DNA from: Planctomycetota bacterium | GTDB lineage: Bacteria; Planctomycetota; UBA1135; UBA2386 | Direction: 5' to 3' | Assembly: GCA_016794035.1 (NCBI GenBank) | Contig: JAEUHS010000116.1 | Coordinates: forward strand, 1 to 37,903 | Length of the DNA stretch: 37,903 bases | Shown here: piece after piece, positions 8,230 through 16,193 of the stretch | How positions within the stretch are numbered: the first letter of the stretch is position 1 | Layout: every line of letters begins with the position of its first letter | Notes under the pieces: model-generated | What the model saw: only the letters and a program-made list of their open reading frames with translations | Databases searched by the model: none | Told to the model about the DNA's origin: nothing | Program-made: the position numbers and the translations under genes

Positions 8230-9434
8230 CCGGTGAGCACGCGGGCCACACGTTCGATCGTGCGCCAGGGCAGGAGACCCAGATGGTAGATCGCGATCGC
8301 CCCGATGCCATGTGCGGCCGCGAGGTCGCGCACCTGCTCCAGATCTGCGTCGCCGGTGAACTGCGGCGCCTTCGGCCAGATGCAGAGGCGCCTGCGATGC
8401 TGCGGGTCGTCGAGCAGGAACATGGTCTCGCCGGCCAGCAGCTTCCGGATCCCGTCCATGGACTCGCCGTAGGCCGTCAGCACGTGCTCGTCGGCCCGCA
8501 GGCCCTGGGTCTGCGCGATCGGCACCTGGCTGCCGGTGAACAGGGCCTGCGGATGCACCTGCACCGCGCAGGTCAGGCCGGACGGCACCACCTGCCGCAC
8601 CGCGCGACCCAACGCGGCCAGCGTGGCGATGCGCGCACTGCGCGCCGGCAGGATCGCCGCTTCGGCGACGAGCGTCGCCGGGTCGCCCGCATCCCAACGC
8701 CGCGCATCGATGCCATCGAGCACCGGCGTCGGCGCCATCGCATCGGCGTGCTCCACGGCCCGCTCGATCTGGTCGAGCGCCCAGGCGCGCGTCGCCTCCG
8801 GGTCGCCGTCCTCGGCCTGCATGCGCGTCCGGCACGGCTCGCAGAAGCACAGCGACAACGCGTAGTCGAGCAGGCCCCGCGGCACGAAGCTCGCCTTGTC
8901 GTGATGGCTCGAGTGCTTCCAGCCCATCCAGCCGAACGCTTCCAGCTCGATCGCGGCGAGTCCCTCGTGGCCGGCCAGATCGTGCACCATCGACACGACG
9001 TACTGCTGCACGGCCGGCTGCGCCGGGCACAGCGCGTAGCAAAGGCGGTCGCCGAACGCGTTCTCGATGCACAGCTCCGGGTGCAGCAGTCCCAGCCGCG
9101 AGTTGTGCGTGCAGACGTTCCAGGCCCGCACCCGGAGCCCGGCCTTGGGCGCCTCGGCGCACAGGCGTTCGAGCGGCGACGGCCCGCGCGCCGGCACCGA
9201 CGACGAGGCCAACGGCCGCAGCACGCCGTAGTCGGCACCGGGCCGGAAGTGCACGGTGCCGTCCTCGAGGAAGCGCACGCGCGCCTCGGGGTTCCACGGC
9301 TGCAGCCAGCGCCCGTCGTGGTAGCTGGTCGCCATCGCGATCTCGCGGAAACCGAGATCCGCGAGCCGCGACAGACCACCGTGCGACCCGAGTGCCGCCA
9401 GGTCGAACGGGTGCGCGTAGATGGCCAGGTGCAT
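8226..9434 (-). CDS. TIM-barrel glycoside-hydrolase-like protein with CxCxxC motif, unknown substrate
   Basis: The 402-residue product has no signal peptide. The pattern YAHPFDLAALG, GFREIAMATSYHDGR, LRVRAWNVCTHNSRLG, ENAFGDRLCYALCPAQP, IELEAFGWMG and the closing GIGAIAIYHLGLLPW is that of a (beta/alpha)8 barrel like those of sugar-active enzymes. Glu163 and Glu165 at the end of a strand are candidate catalytic acids. CFCEPC (Cys196, 198, 201) could form a small metal or disulfide site, as in several uncharacterised GH-like families. I do not know its substrate. It follows yceH by 5 nt and overlaps the alkaline phosphatase by 4 nt, so it is mid-operon. An alternative is a sugar isomerase-like barrel. 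Confidence 0.75.
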   Translation of the reverse strand: MHLAIYAHPFDLAALGSHGGLSRLADLGFREIAMATSYHDGRWLQPWNPEARVRFLEDGTVHFRPGADYGVLRPLASSSVPARGPSPLERLCAEAPKAGLRVRAWNVCTHNSRLGLLHPELCIENAFGDRLCYALCPAQPAVQQYVVSMVHDLAGHEGLAAIELEAFGWMGWKHSSHHDKASFVPRGLLDYALSLCFCEPCRTRMQAEDGDPEATRAWALDQIERAVEHADAMAPTPVLDGIDARRWDAGDPATLVAEAAILPARSARIATLAALGRAVRQVVPSGLTCAVQVHPQALFTGSQVPIAQTQGLRADEHVLTAYGESMDGIRKLLAGETMFLLDDPQHRRRLCIWPKAPQFTGDADLEQVRDLAAAHGIGAIAIYHLGLLPWRTIERVARVLTG

Positions 9435-9439
9435 GCGGG

Positions 9440-10111
9440 CTAGCCGTTCTCCCCGCGCGGCTTCAGCTGCTGCACGAGTTCCTGCAACGCGGCGACCCTC
9501 TGTTCGAGGGCGGCGACGCGCACTTCGAGCAGCGCGTCCCTCGGCGCCGGGGAAGGTGCGGGCGTCGGCAACGCGGCGCCGACGCTGTCGACGGCGGCGA
9601 CGGGCGTGGTCTGCGCGGCTTCGGCGTCACCGAGCAGGTGCCGCCAGCGGCGATCCCGTTCGCGCGGGCGCAGCGGCAACAGTTCGACCAGCGGCGGCGC
9701 GTGCTGGGCCAGGCGATGCAGCACCGCTTCGAGCATCTCGGGCGACGCCGACAGACCCATGCGGGCCACGCGCGGCTTCAGCGCGCCGGGCGCCTGGGGG
9801 CCGCGCAGCAGCAATTCGGCCAGCACCGGCAGGTCCTTGGCGTCGACGCCGAGCTTGTCGACGACCAGGTGGCGGTAGCGCGCGACGCGGCCGCCCCCTT
9901 CGACCTTGGCGACGAAGCCCTTCTCCTGCAGCGCCATCAGCGCGCCGCCGACCTGGAACGTCGCCAGTTCCATCGCCGGATCGCGGTTGCTCTTCTGGTT
10001 GCAGCCGTCGACGAGCGCGTTCTCGCTGAGCGGGTAGCTGTCGGGCACCGACAGCTGCTTCTCGATCAGGACGCCGACGATGCGTTGTTCGGTGCGGTCG
10101 AGTCGGTTCAT
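9440..10111 (-). CDS. yceH: YceH family (DUF480) protein
   Basis: The 223-residue product matches YceH/DUF480, made of two tandem winged helices. The family signature near the start is complete: RIVGVLIEKQLSVPDSYPLS followed by ENALVDGCNQKSNRDP. The second domain has LLRGPQAPGALKPRVARM. The C-terminus (about 190-218) is a coiled coil, ALLEVRVAALEQRVAALQEL. The biochemical role is unknown; the fold suggests nucleic-acid or regulatory binding in the cytoplasm. It starts only 2 nt after the stop of the large membrane protein gene and ends 5 nt before the TIM-barrel gene, so co-expression is likely. The ATG at 10111 is set by the family N-terminus. Confidence 0.92.
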   Translation of the reverse strand: MNRLDRTEQRIVGVLIEKQLSVPDSYPLSENALVDGCNQKSNRDPAMELATFQVGGALMALQEKGFVAKVEGGGRVARYRHLVVDKLGVDAKDLPVLAELLLRGPQAPGALKPRVARMGLSASPEMLEAVLHRLAQHAPPLVELLPLRPRERDRRWRHLLGDAEAAQTTPVAAVDSVGAALPTPAPSPAPRDALLEVRVAALEQRVAALQELVQQLKPRGENG

Positions 10112-10113
10112 GG

Positions 10114-12081
10114 TCAGTTGTCCTTCTTGCCCGGCAGCAGGCCCTTGATGCCACCCGGCAGCAGCTTCTTGGCTTCCTCGGCGGCCTTCTTCGCCGCCTC
10201 CTCCTGCAGACGCTTCGCTTCGGCCTCGGCCTTCTGCTGCGCCTCGTCGACCATCTGCGCGGGCGGCTGGTTCGGGTCGACGAGGCCCTGGACCGAGTCC
10301 GGCAGGCCGCCGAGCAGCTTGCCGGCCTGCCCCTGCACGAAGTTCGCCAGCTCCTGCTGCCCCGCCGCCAGCAGGGCCTCCTGCAGCGCCTTGTCGTCGA
10401 TCGACACGGCCGGCTGCGTGACCGGGCCGCGCAGCCCGATCGGCAGCAGCAGCGAGTCGACCTTGGTCTCCTTGGCCCCGGCCAAGGCGAACAGCGTGTC
10501 CTTCAGCGCCACCTGCAGCGGCAGATCGAGCGACATCGCGTGGCCGGCTTCGCTGCGCAGCGAGCCCTTGGTGCTCAGGTCCAGGGTGCCGCCGCGCAAC
10601 GGCGGCGCGCCGCCGATGCGCAGCTTGCCGAACACGTCGTCGACGGCCAGCTGCCGCAAGGCGAACTGGAAGCCCATCGCCGGGTCGCTCGCCGACCGGC
10701 CGCTCAGCGCGATCTGCAGCGTGTCGGACTGCGAGGCCACGCTCAGCGACACCGCGTCCGCGACCAGCGACGGCAGGTCGGCGACATTGCGCAGGCGCAG
10801 GTCGAGCTTCTCGGGGCGGCCGCCGATCGAGTAGTCGATGCCCTCGATGTCGATCTTGCGGATCAGCACGCGCGGCCCGGCCTCGAGCAGATGCGTGGCG
10901 ACCACCGACGCCATACCGTGCAGGCGCTCCTGCTCGGCGCGGTCGTCGGCGCGCTGCTCCGGCGTCTGCTCGGCGGGCGGCGCGGCATCGCCGCCGGTCA
11001 GCACGTCGATCCACTCGCGCGCCTGGTCGAGGCGCTGCTTCCAGACCTCGTAGTCCTGCAGGTAGTCCTCGATCGTCTTCTGGCCCGCCGCGGGCGGCGG
11101 CGGCGCGACGGGCTTCGGGGCGCCGGGCAGCACGACACCGGCGACGTCGCGCTTGGTGCCGGCGCGCGCGCTGGTCGAACGCAGGGTGTCGATCACGAAC
11201 CGCTTGCGCAGCAGCTCGCCGGTGTCGATCGTCGCCACCAGTTGTTCGGCCGCGAGCAGGTCCTTGCCGAGGTTGCGGCTGTCGGCGATGGCGAGGTCGG
11301 TGAAGTTCAGCCTGCCGGCGGCGAAGTCCAGGCGCGCCGCACCGAGGTCGACGGTCGCCCCGTTCATCGACTCGAGTCCGCTCTTGACGTTGCGCGTCAG
11401 GATCGGCGTCGAGAACCACTGCTGGAACACGTAGAGGCTCGCGCAGGCGACGACCGCGACCAGCACGCCGGTCAGGCGGATCGGCATGCCGACCTTCTTC
11501 TGTTCCGCTAGGTCCTTCCAGGTCTGCTTGCCCTTGCCCTTGCCGAGCAGCAACCAGGTCGACAGGCGCACCCACCATTTCCTGGCGTAGACCTGGTAGC
11601 GCTCGCTGTGCTCCTCGACCCCGGCCATGCGGCGGCGGATCGCGCCGATCGCGCCGTTCAGCACCAGTCCGCTGGCGAGGCCGAACAGCAGCCCGACCAC
11701 CAGCCCGCCGACCGTCGCGTAGTACTCCAGGCCGAACCAGGCGCTGACCCTGCCGTTGACCAGCGCGCGGAACAGGCCCTGCAGCGGGCCGTCGAGCAGG
11801 AACACGCCGATGCGGTAGGAGAGCGGCAGCAGCACCAGGCTCAGCACCTTGGCGAGCATGGTCACGAGGCCGAACACGCCCAGGTTCGCGTTCAGCACCA
11901 GCACCGCCGTCAGCAGCAGGACGATCAGGCCCGGCGCCTGCATCAGGCCGCCGCCGAGGTCACCCGGCAGGAAGAAGCCCGGCACGAAGCCGAGCAGGCC
12001 ACCGAACGTCGTCGCCAGCAGAATCTGGAACGGGGTCGCCTTGCCCCGCAGCACCGAGCCGATCTTGCGCGTCAGGAACAT
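10114..12081 (-). CDS. Membrane protein fusing TIGR03546-like and TIGR03545-like (AsmA-like) domains
   Basis: The protein has 655 residues. The first 150 contain three hydrophobic regions (18-38, 48-96, 121-147) with GKATPFQILLATTFGGLLGF, resembling TIGR03546/DUF2062-type membrane proteins. After a basic linker, a further membrane segment (203-222) leads into a long periplasmic region. Its repeats GATVDLGAARLDFAAGRLN and LADSRNLGKDLLAAEQL-like stretches resemble TIGR03545 and the AsmA-like lipid-transfer repeats. The C-terminus is an Ala/Lys/Glu coiled coil (about 600-640). As I recall, the two parts are separate neighbouring genes in many Gram-negatives; here they form one protein. A role in envelope lipid transport is inference from the AsmA resemblance. 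TACCGT lies 7 nt before the ATG, suggesting a leaderless start. Confidence 0.8.
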   Translation of the reverse strand: MFLTRKIGSVLRGKATPFQILLATTFGGLLGFVPGFFLPGDLGGGLMQAPGLIVLLLTAVLVLNANLGVFGLVTMLAKVLSLVLLPLSYRIGVFLLDGPLQGLFRALVNGRVSAWFGLEYYATVGGLVVGLLFGLASGLVLNGAIGAIRRRMAGVEEHSERYQVYARKWWVRLSTWLLLGKGKGKQTWKDLAEQKKVGMPIRLTGVLVAVVACASLYVFQQWFSTPILTRNVKSGLESMNGATVDLGAARLDFAAGRLNFTDLAIADSRNLGKDLLAAEQLVATIDTGELLRKRFVIDTLRSTSARAGTKRDVAGVVLPGAPKPVAPPPPAAGQKTIEDYLQDYEVWKQRLDQAREWIDVLTGGDAAPPAEQTPEQRADDRAEQERLHGMASVVATHLLEAGPRVLIRKIDIEGIDYSIGGRPEKLDLRLRNVADLPSLVADAVSLSVASQSDTLQIALSGRSASDPAMGFQFALRQLAVDDVFGKLRIGGAPPLRGGTLDLSTKGSLRSEAGHAMSLDLPLQVALKDTLFALAGAKETKVDSLLLPIGLRGPVTQPAVSIDDKALQEALLAAGQQELANFVQGQAGKLLGGLPDSVQGLVDPNQPPAQMVDEAQQKAEAEAKRLQEEAAKKAAEEAKKLLPGGIKGLLPGKKDN

Positions 12082-12088
12082 GCGCGCA

Positions 12089-12094
12089 ACGGTA
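12089..12094 (-). promoter_or_regulatory. Possible -10 box (TACCGT) for a leaderless mRNA
   Basis: TACCGT on the minus strand is separated by 7 nt from the ATG at 12081. It would start transcription at or next to the start codon of the four-gene run ending at 6547. It lies in the 73-bp gap behind the anti-sigma gene, so the run may not depend only on the sigma-factor promoter. Confidence 0.42.
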
Positions 12095-12154
12095 GGCCTT
12101 CGGGGTCGACGGCGCCAACGGAGCTGCGCCGCGGCGGAGTTCGACGGGCGCGCG

Positions 12155-14809
12155 CTACTCGAGCGTGATGAAGCCGTCCGCGGGAACGGTCAGCAGGCGG
12201 TTCTGGCCGTTGACCTGTACCACGTAGGCCCCGGGCGGCAGTCCAGCGAACTCCCAGCCGGTCGCCTCGCTGGCGAAGCGGGTCAGACGCACCTCGATGC
12301 CCGACAGCATCTCGGTGTAGCGCAGCTCGAAGCGCAGCGTCACCACCGACCCGGCGGCCGCGCCGGGGCGCAGCGCCGGCCCGAGCAGCACGCGACCCGG
12401 CGGCTGCAGGCGGGCATCGAGTCGGGGCACGGAGTCCTGCGGGTCGTTGATCAACGCGATCGACCCGTCTGCCCCGATCACGATCAGATCCCCGGTTTCG
12501 CGCACCGGCTCGAGCGAGATCACGCCCTGCGCCGAGGTCAGGCCGAGGAACCTGCCTTCGGCGCGGCCCCTGGGCCCGGTAGGAGTGACCGCGAACACCT
12601 GCGCATGCGCCACCGGCCGGTTCAGGGCGTCGGTGGCGACCATCGTGAACGGGTTGGCATTGGCCGCTGCGGGCAACACCACCTGTTCGTGGCGGAACGA
12701 AGCCCCGAGCCAGAGGTCGGTGCCGGTCAGGTTGGTCATCGGCCGGAAGAGCTGACTCCGCGGCTGCGCTCCGGCCGGCGACGGCGAGAAGCAGCCCGAC
12801 CCGTCGTCGGTCAATCGGCTCACGTTCTGGTTGCCGGCGGCCCCGCTGACCCACCACAGGTCGCCACCACCGACCTTGACGTTCGACACATGGCCACCCC
12901 AGCTGACCTGGTATTGCCGCTGAAGCACCGCGACCCCTGCCGGCAGACCCGTCACTTCCTCCCAGATGGTGACCTGGGTGCCGTGCGGCAGGTTGAAGTT
13001 CAGTTCGATCGTGCCGATCCCCTGCATCTCGATGGGAGCCATCGGCAACAGGGCATTGGCTCCCCCGCGCACCGGCACCGGCACGACCTTCGACTGCAAG
13101 TCGGGATGGATCAGCACCAGCACGAGATGCTGGTAGTGCGGCAGCGTCGCCGGCAGGCGGCGCACCCAGAAGGTCCCCTGCTCGCTGGAGGACGTCAGCG
13201 CCTCGTCGATCCGGAACACGGTGCCGAACAGTTCATCGACGATGCAGGGCACGACGCGCACCCCGAACAGCGGCTGCCCGCCCGCGTCGACGATCGAACC
13301 CTGCAGCGGCTCGGACAGATCGAGCACCAGCGACTGTTCCGCGCGGACACTCACCCCGTCCCGCAGCAGCGGGTAGGCATCGGGGGCGATCACGCCGTAC
13401 TCGAGCTGGCCGGGCACCGCGCCGAGGATCGCGAAGTCGGACTCGCACGGGGCGTCGGTGGTCAGCACCACCGAGCCGTAGGCATTCGTGACATCCGACA
13501 ACTGGACCGTGGCGCCATTCGACAGGAACAACGCGTCGACCTCGGTGCCGACGCTCGGCAGGCCGTTGCGCTGGTGCACCGAGGCGGCGAGCGTCGGCGT
13601 CGTCGACCCCGACGGCCCGGGCGGCGGGCTGCCCTGGCGCCCACCGCCGCCCGCGGCCACCTGGGTGCCGCTCGGACGCACGGAAACGCCGGTGGAGCTG
13701 GTGCCGTAGACCCCGATCGACCCGGCCGCGACCAGGGTCGGGCCGACTTCGGTGCCGATGATGCGGGCCGGATCGCCGCGCAGGACCTCGATCTTGATCC
13801 GCAGGTCCGCCGGCGCCGACAGCATCGGGTCGCGCATCGGGTCCAGGTAGTCGTCGCCCGCGACGACCACGTCGGCAGCGATCACGTAGTCACCGATGCC
13901 CAGCTGGATGGTGCTGCCGTCGGCGACCGGGATCTCGACGGCGCGGTTGGTTTCGATGGCGACGGTACCGTCCATCAACAGCGGCGCGCCACGCTGCAGC
14001 CGCATGTGTCCGCGACCGTTCATCTCGATCGTCGCCGCCGGCTGCGAGCCGGAGGAGAGGTCGTGCCAGTCGAACAGCGCGCTGCCGCCGGCACCGACCT
14101 GGAGCCACTGAGACTCCCCGAGGCCATCGCCGATCGCCAGCCGCCCACCGGTGCCGAACGCTCCCTTGGCGCGCATCACGACCAGGCGGGCCGAGGCCCC
14201 GGGCTCACGCTCCAGGCCGGTCGACCACATCGCCAGGGCACCGAAGCACGCCAGCAACAGCGCCGCTGCCGCGAACACGAACGCCGAGTGGTACCGCGCC
14301 CAGCGCGTCGATCCATGCCGCGCCGCGCCCACCTGGTGCGCCGCGTCCGGACCGGACGCGGCCGACCGCGGTCGCTTGCCCGCGCCGCCGTCGGCAGGGA
14401 CCAGCGCGCCCCAGCTGCTGTCGGTGGCGCCACTCTCCGCAGCGCCACTCTCCGCAGCGCCACTGCTGGCCGAGCCACCGTAGATCGGCGTCTCGTCGAC
14501 GATGCGGTCGACGACCCGGCGGGCGAAGTCCGCGGGCGGAACCGCTCCGAGCGGCGATCCCGCGGCCATGGCGGCGAACCCGCGCCGCAGGCGCAGCACT
14601 TCGTGTTCGGCCCGCGACAGCTCGACCGAGCACGCGAAGCACACGTGCACGTGCTCCTCGACCAGCGTGCGCTCCGGCGCCCCGAGGTCGTTGTCGGCGA
14701 AGTCGCGCAGCAGCCCGCGCACGTGCGCGCAGGCGGGACTGGCCGGCGGCGCGCGGCGCAGATCGTCCGGGTTGGGCGGCTGGTGCAGCGGTGGGCGGGG
14801 ATCGCTCAT
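12155..14809 (-). CDS. Anti-sigma factor with zinc finger, FecR-like domain and very large extracytoplasmic part
   Basis: The protein has 884 residues. The N-terminal cytoplasmic domain carries the anti-sigma zinc-finger signature: His53, Cys57 and Cys60 in EEHVHVCFAC, with Cys27 as probable fourth ligand. A Ser/Ala/Gly-rich linker (112-165) holds a duplicated 5-residue repeat, and one membrane helix spans about 176-195. Outside, residues 207-305 look FecR-like (GAFGTGGRLAIGDGL, LQRGAPLLMDGTVAIETNR). The remaining roughly 570 residues contain carboxypeptidase-regulatory/Ig-like strands such as PLFGVRVVPCIVDELFG and a final GLPPGAYVVQVNGQNR. It probably holds the sigma factor of 14806-15417 at the membrane and senses an envelope signal; its start overlaps that gene's stop by 4 nt. 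The size is several times that of ordinary anti-sigma factors. Confidence 0.88.
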   Translation of the reverse strand: MSDPRPPLHQPPNPDDLRRAPPASPACAHVRGLLRDFADNDLGAPERTLVEEHVHVCFACSVELSRAEHEVLRLRRGFAAMAAGSPLGAVPPADFARRVVDRIVDETPIYGGSASSGAAESGAAESGATDSSWGALVPADGGAGKRPRSAASGPDAAHQVGAARHGSTRWARYHSAFVFAAAALLLACFGALAMWSTGLEREPGASARLVVMRAKGAFGTGGRLAIGDGLGESQWLQVGAGGSALFDWHDLSSGSQPAATIEMNGRGHMRLQRGAPLLMDGTVAIETNRAVEIPVADGSTIQLGIGDYVIAADVVVAGDDYLDPMRDPMLSAPADLRIKIEVLRGDPARIIGTEVGPTLVAAGSIGVYGTSSTGVSVRPSGTQVAAGGGGRQGSPPPGPSGSTTPTLAASVHQRNGLPSVGTEVDALFLSNGATVQLSDVTNAYGSVVLTTDAPCESDFAILGAVPGQLEYGVIAPDAYPLLRDGVSVRAEQSLVLDLSEPLQGSIVDAGGQPLFGVRVVPCIVDELFGTVFRIDEALTSSSEQGTFWVRRLPATLPHYQHLVLVLIHPDLQSKVVPVPVRGGANALLPMAPIEMQGIGTIELNFNLPHGTQVTIWEEVTGLPAGVAVLQRQYQVSWGGHVSNVKVGGGDLWWVSGAAGNQNVSRLTDDGSGCFSPSPAGAQPRSQLFRPMTNLTGTDLWLGASFRHEQVVLPAAANANPFTMVATDALNRPVAHAQVFAVTPTGPRGRAEGRFLGLTSAQGVISLEPVRETGDLIVIGADGSIALINDPQDSVPRLDARLQPPGRVLLGPALRPGAAAGSVVTLRFELRYTEMLSGIEVRLTRFASEATGWEFAGLPPGAYVVQVNGQNRLLTVPADGFITLE
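14431..14460. repeat. Two perfect 15-bp tandem repeats inside the anti-sigma gene
   Basis: CACTCTCCGCAGCGC occurs twice back to back, followed by a partial third copy (CACTG) at 14461. Being a multiple of three, it encodes repeated Gly-Ala-Ala-Glu-Ser in the linker before the membrane helix. Such a site can change length by slippage without breaking the frame. Confidence 0.85.
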
Positions 14810-15417
14810 ACGTCGCGCACCCCCTGCAGGCGGCTGGCCAGGATGTCCTTGCCGCGCGCCAGCTGGACCTTGACGCTGCTGACCGAGACACCGAGCGCCG
14901 TGGCGATCTGCTGGTTGGTCAACCCGCGCAGGTACTTCAGTTCGAGCGGCTGGCGGACCTTGTCGGAGAGCTGTTCGAGCTCGCCACGCACCGAGTGGTC
15001 GACGAACTGGCGCGAGGCGCCGTGGGCGTTGCGGGTGTCCGGCAGGTCCGTCAACAGGTCGCCGTCTTCGGAACGTGCGAGCGGCAGGTCGCTGGCGCGC
15101 CGGCGGCGCAGCTTGTCGCGGCAGGCGTTGCCGGCGATGCGCAACAGCCAGGGTTCCAGGCTGCGGGTGCCATCGAACTGGCTGCGGGCACGGAAGAGCT
15201 TCACGAACGCGTCCTGCGCCGCCTCTTCTGCATCCTCGGGTCGCCGCAGGATGCTCAATGCGAGTCCATGGACCATTTCCTGGAACCGCTCCACGAGCTC
15301 GGCAAAGGCCCCCAGGTCTCCCGCCTGGACGCGGAGCATCAATTCGTTTTCGGGGCGCGAACTCAAGTGCAGGTCGGACGCGATGGTGCGCGCACCAGTA
15401 TGCCGTTCCCTACGCAT
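14806..15417 (-). CDS. ECF-type RNA polymerase sigma factor (sigma-70 family)
   Basis: The 203-residue product has two domains. Sigma region 2 spans about 36-105 (FAELVERFQEMVHGLALSIL, then the conserved DAEEAAQDAFVKLFRARSQF and PWLLRIAGNACRDKLRR). Sigma region 4 spans about 145-198 (QPLELKYLRGLTNQQIATAL, helix-turn-helix SVSSVKVQLARGKDIL). There is no region 3, as usual for ECF factors. It should direct RNA polymerase to envelope-response promoters under control of the anti-sigma factor encoded next, with which it overlaps by ATGA. Such pairs commonly control their own promoter; I see no clear -35/-10 pair upstream. ATG 15417 gives a normal length. It is divergent from the HAD-fold gene, with 174 bp between them that hold nothing I can name. 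Confidence 0.93.
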   Translation of the reverse strand: MRRERHTGARTIASDLHLSSRPENELMLRVQAGDLGAFAELVERFQEMVHGLALSILRRPEDAEEAAQDAFVKLFRARSQFDGTRSLEPWLLRIAGNACRDKLRRRRASDLPLARSEDGDLLTDLPDTRNAHGASRQFVDHSVRGELEQLSDKVRQPLELKYLRGLTNQQIATALGVSVSSVKVQLARGKDILASRLQGVRDV

Positions 15418-15591
15418 GGAAGTAGTGACGTGGCTCGTCTTTCTGCTCGCCGTGCCGGCGCCGGCAACCGCCGGCGACGGCCCTGCTGAACCATGGCATT
15501 TCTCCCGGCTCTTCAAGGCGCCACACGAACGCGCCGATGCCAGGGGCGCGCCGGCACCCCCGTCGGCGCCCCACCGCCCGGACCCCACCGC

Positions 15592-16170
15592 ATGGCCAAG
15601 ATCCCCGACAAGCAGGGCCTGTTCTTCGAGCTCGACGGCGTCGTCGTGCACCGAGCCCGTCTCACCCCCGACGGCGAGATCCCGTTCCTCGAGCGCGCCC
15701 TCGAGGCGCTCGGCCGGATCGACACCCGGCAGTTCCGCCTGTTCGTCGCCACCAGCCGCCAGGACATCGCGTTCGGCGACCTGAAGGAGCGCGAGTTCAC
15801 CCGCTTCTGCGAACTGTTCCTCGCGCGCATGCAGGCGGAGAGCATCCCGATCGCGAAGATCTACTCGTGCCCATACCACCCGAAGGGCAAGGGCCGCTTC
15901 CGCAAGGAGAGCGTGTTCCGCAAGCCGGGGCCCGGCATCTTCAAGATGGCGCAACAGGAGTTCGACCTCAACCTGCAGCGCAGCTGGATGATCGGCCACA
16001 CCACCGCCGACATGCTCGCCGGCCAGCGCGCGGAACTCGGCACGATCCTGCTGCGCACCGGCCAGGCCGGCGGCGACGGCGAGTTCACCGTCGACCCGCA
16101 CTTCCTCGAGGACGACCTCTGGCACGCGGTCGCGCGCGTCAACCAGTTCGAATACTCGCTGCGCGTGTGA
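15592..16170 (+). CDS. HAD-superfamily GmhB-like protein with substituted catalytic residues
   Basis: The 192-residue product follows the histidinol/heptose-bisphosphate phosphatase (HAD-IIIA) layout along its whole length. Motif I is FFELDGVVV where active enzymes have FLDRDGVI, so the nucleophile aspartate is Glu13 while the acid/base Asp15 remains. Motif II is LFVATSRQDIAFG (TNQSGIARG in GmhB). The zinc loop CPYHPKGKGRFRKESVFRKP keeps Cys93 and the motif III lysine (Lys111), but has Tyr, Ser and Phe at the other ligand positions. Motif IV is GHTTAD instead of GDxxxD, losing one magnesium ligand. The fold is clear, but ordinary phosphatase activity is doubtful; a binding or regulatory role is inferred. 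ATG 15592 is chosen by family length; an in-frame ATG at 15493 would add 33 unlikely residues. It ends 12 bp before the pgk stop. Confidence 0.8.
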   Translation: MAKIPDKQGLFFELDGVVVHRARLTPDGEIPFLERALEALGRIDTRQFRLFVATSRQDIAFGDLKEREFTRFCELFLARMQAESIPIAKIYSCPYHPKGKGRFRKESVFRKPGPGIFKMAQQEFDLNLQRSWMIGHTTADMLAGQRAELGTILLRTGQAGGDGEFTVDPHFLEDDLWHAVARVNQFEYSLRV

Positions 16171-16193
16171 CGCGGCGCAGGTTCAGCGCGTCA
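16168..16193. terminator. Inverted repeat over convergent HAD/pgk stop codons
   Basis: TGACGCG (16168-16174) pairs perfectly with CGCGTCA (16187-16193) around a 12-nt loop. The left arm begins with the TGA of the HAD-fold gene, and the pgk stop (16183-16185) lies in the loop. No U-tract is present. It may act as a bidirectional end signal. Confidence 0.35.

Noticed and set aside
11849..15784. A 1311-codon open frame on the plus strand
   Set aside because: It lies antisense to the sigma and anti-sigma genes, is Arg/His/Ala-rich without domains, and reflects third-position GC bias.
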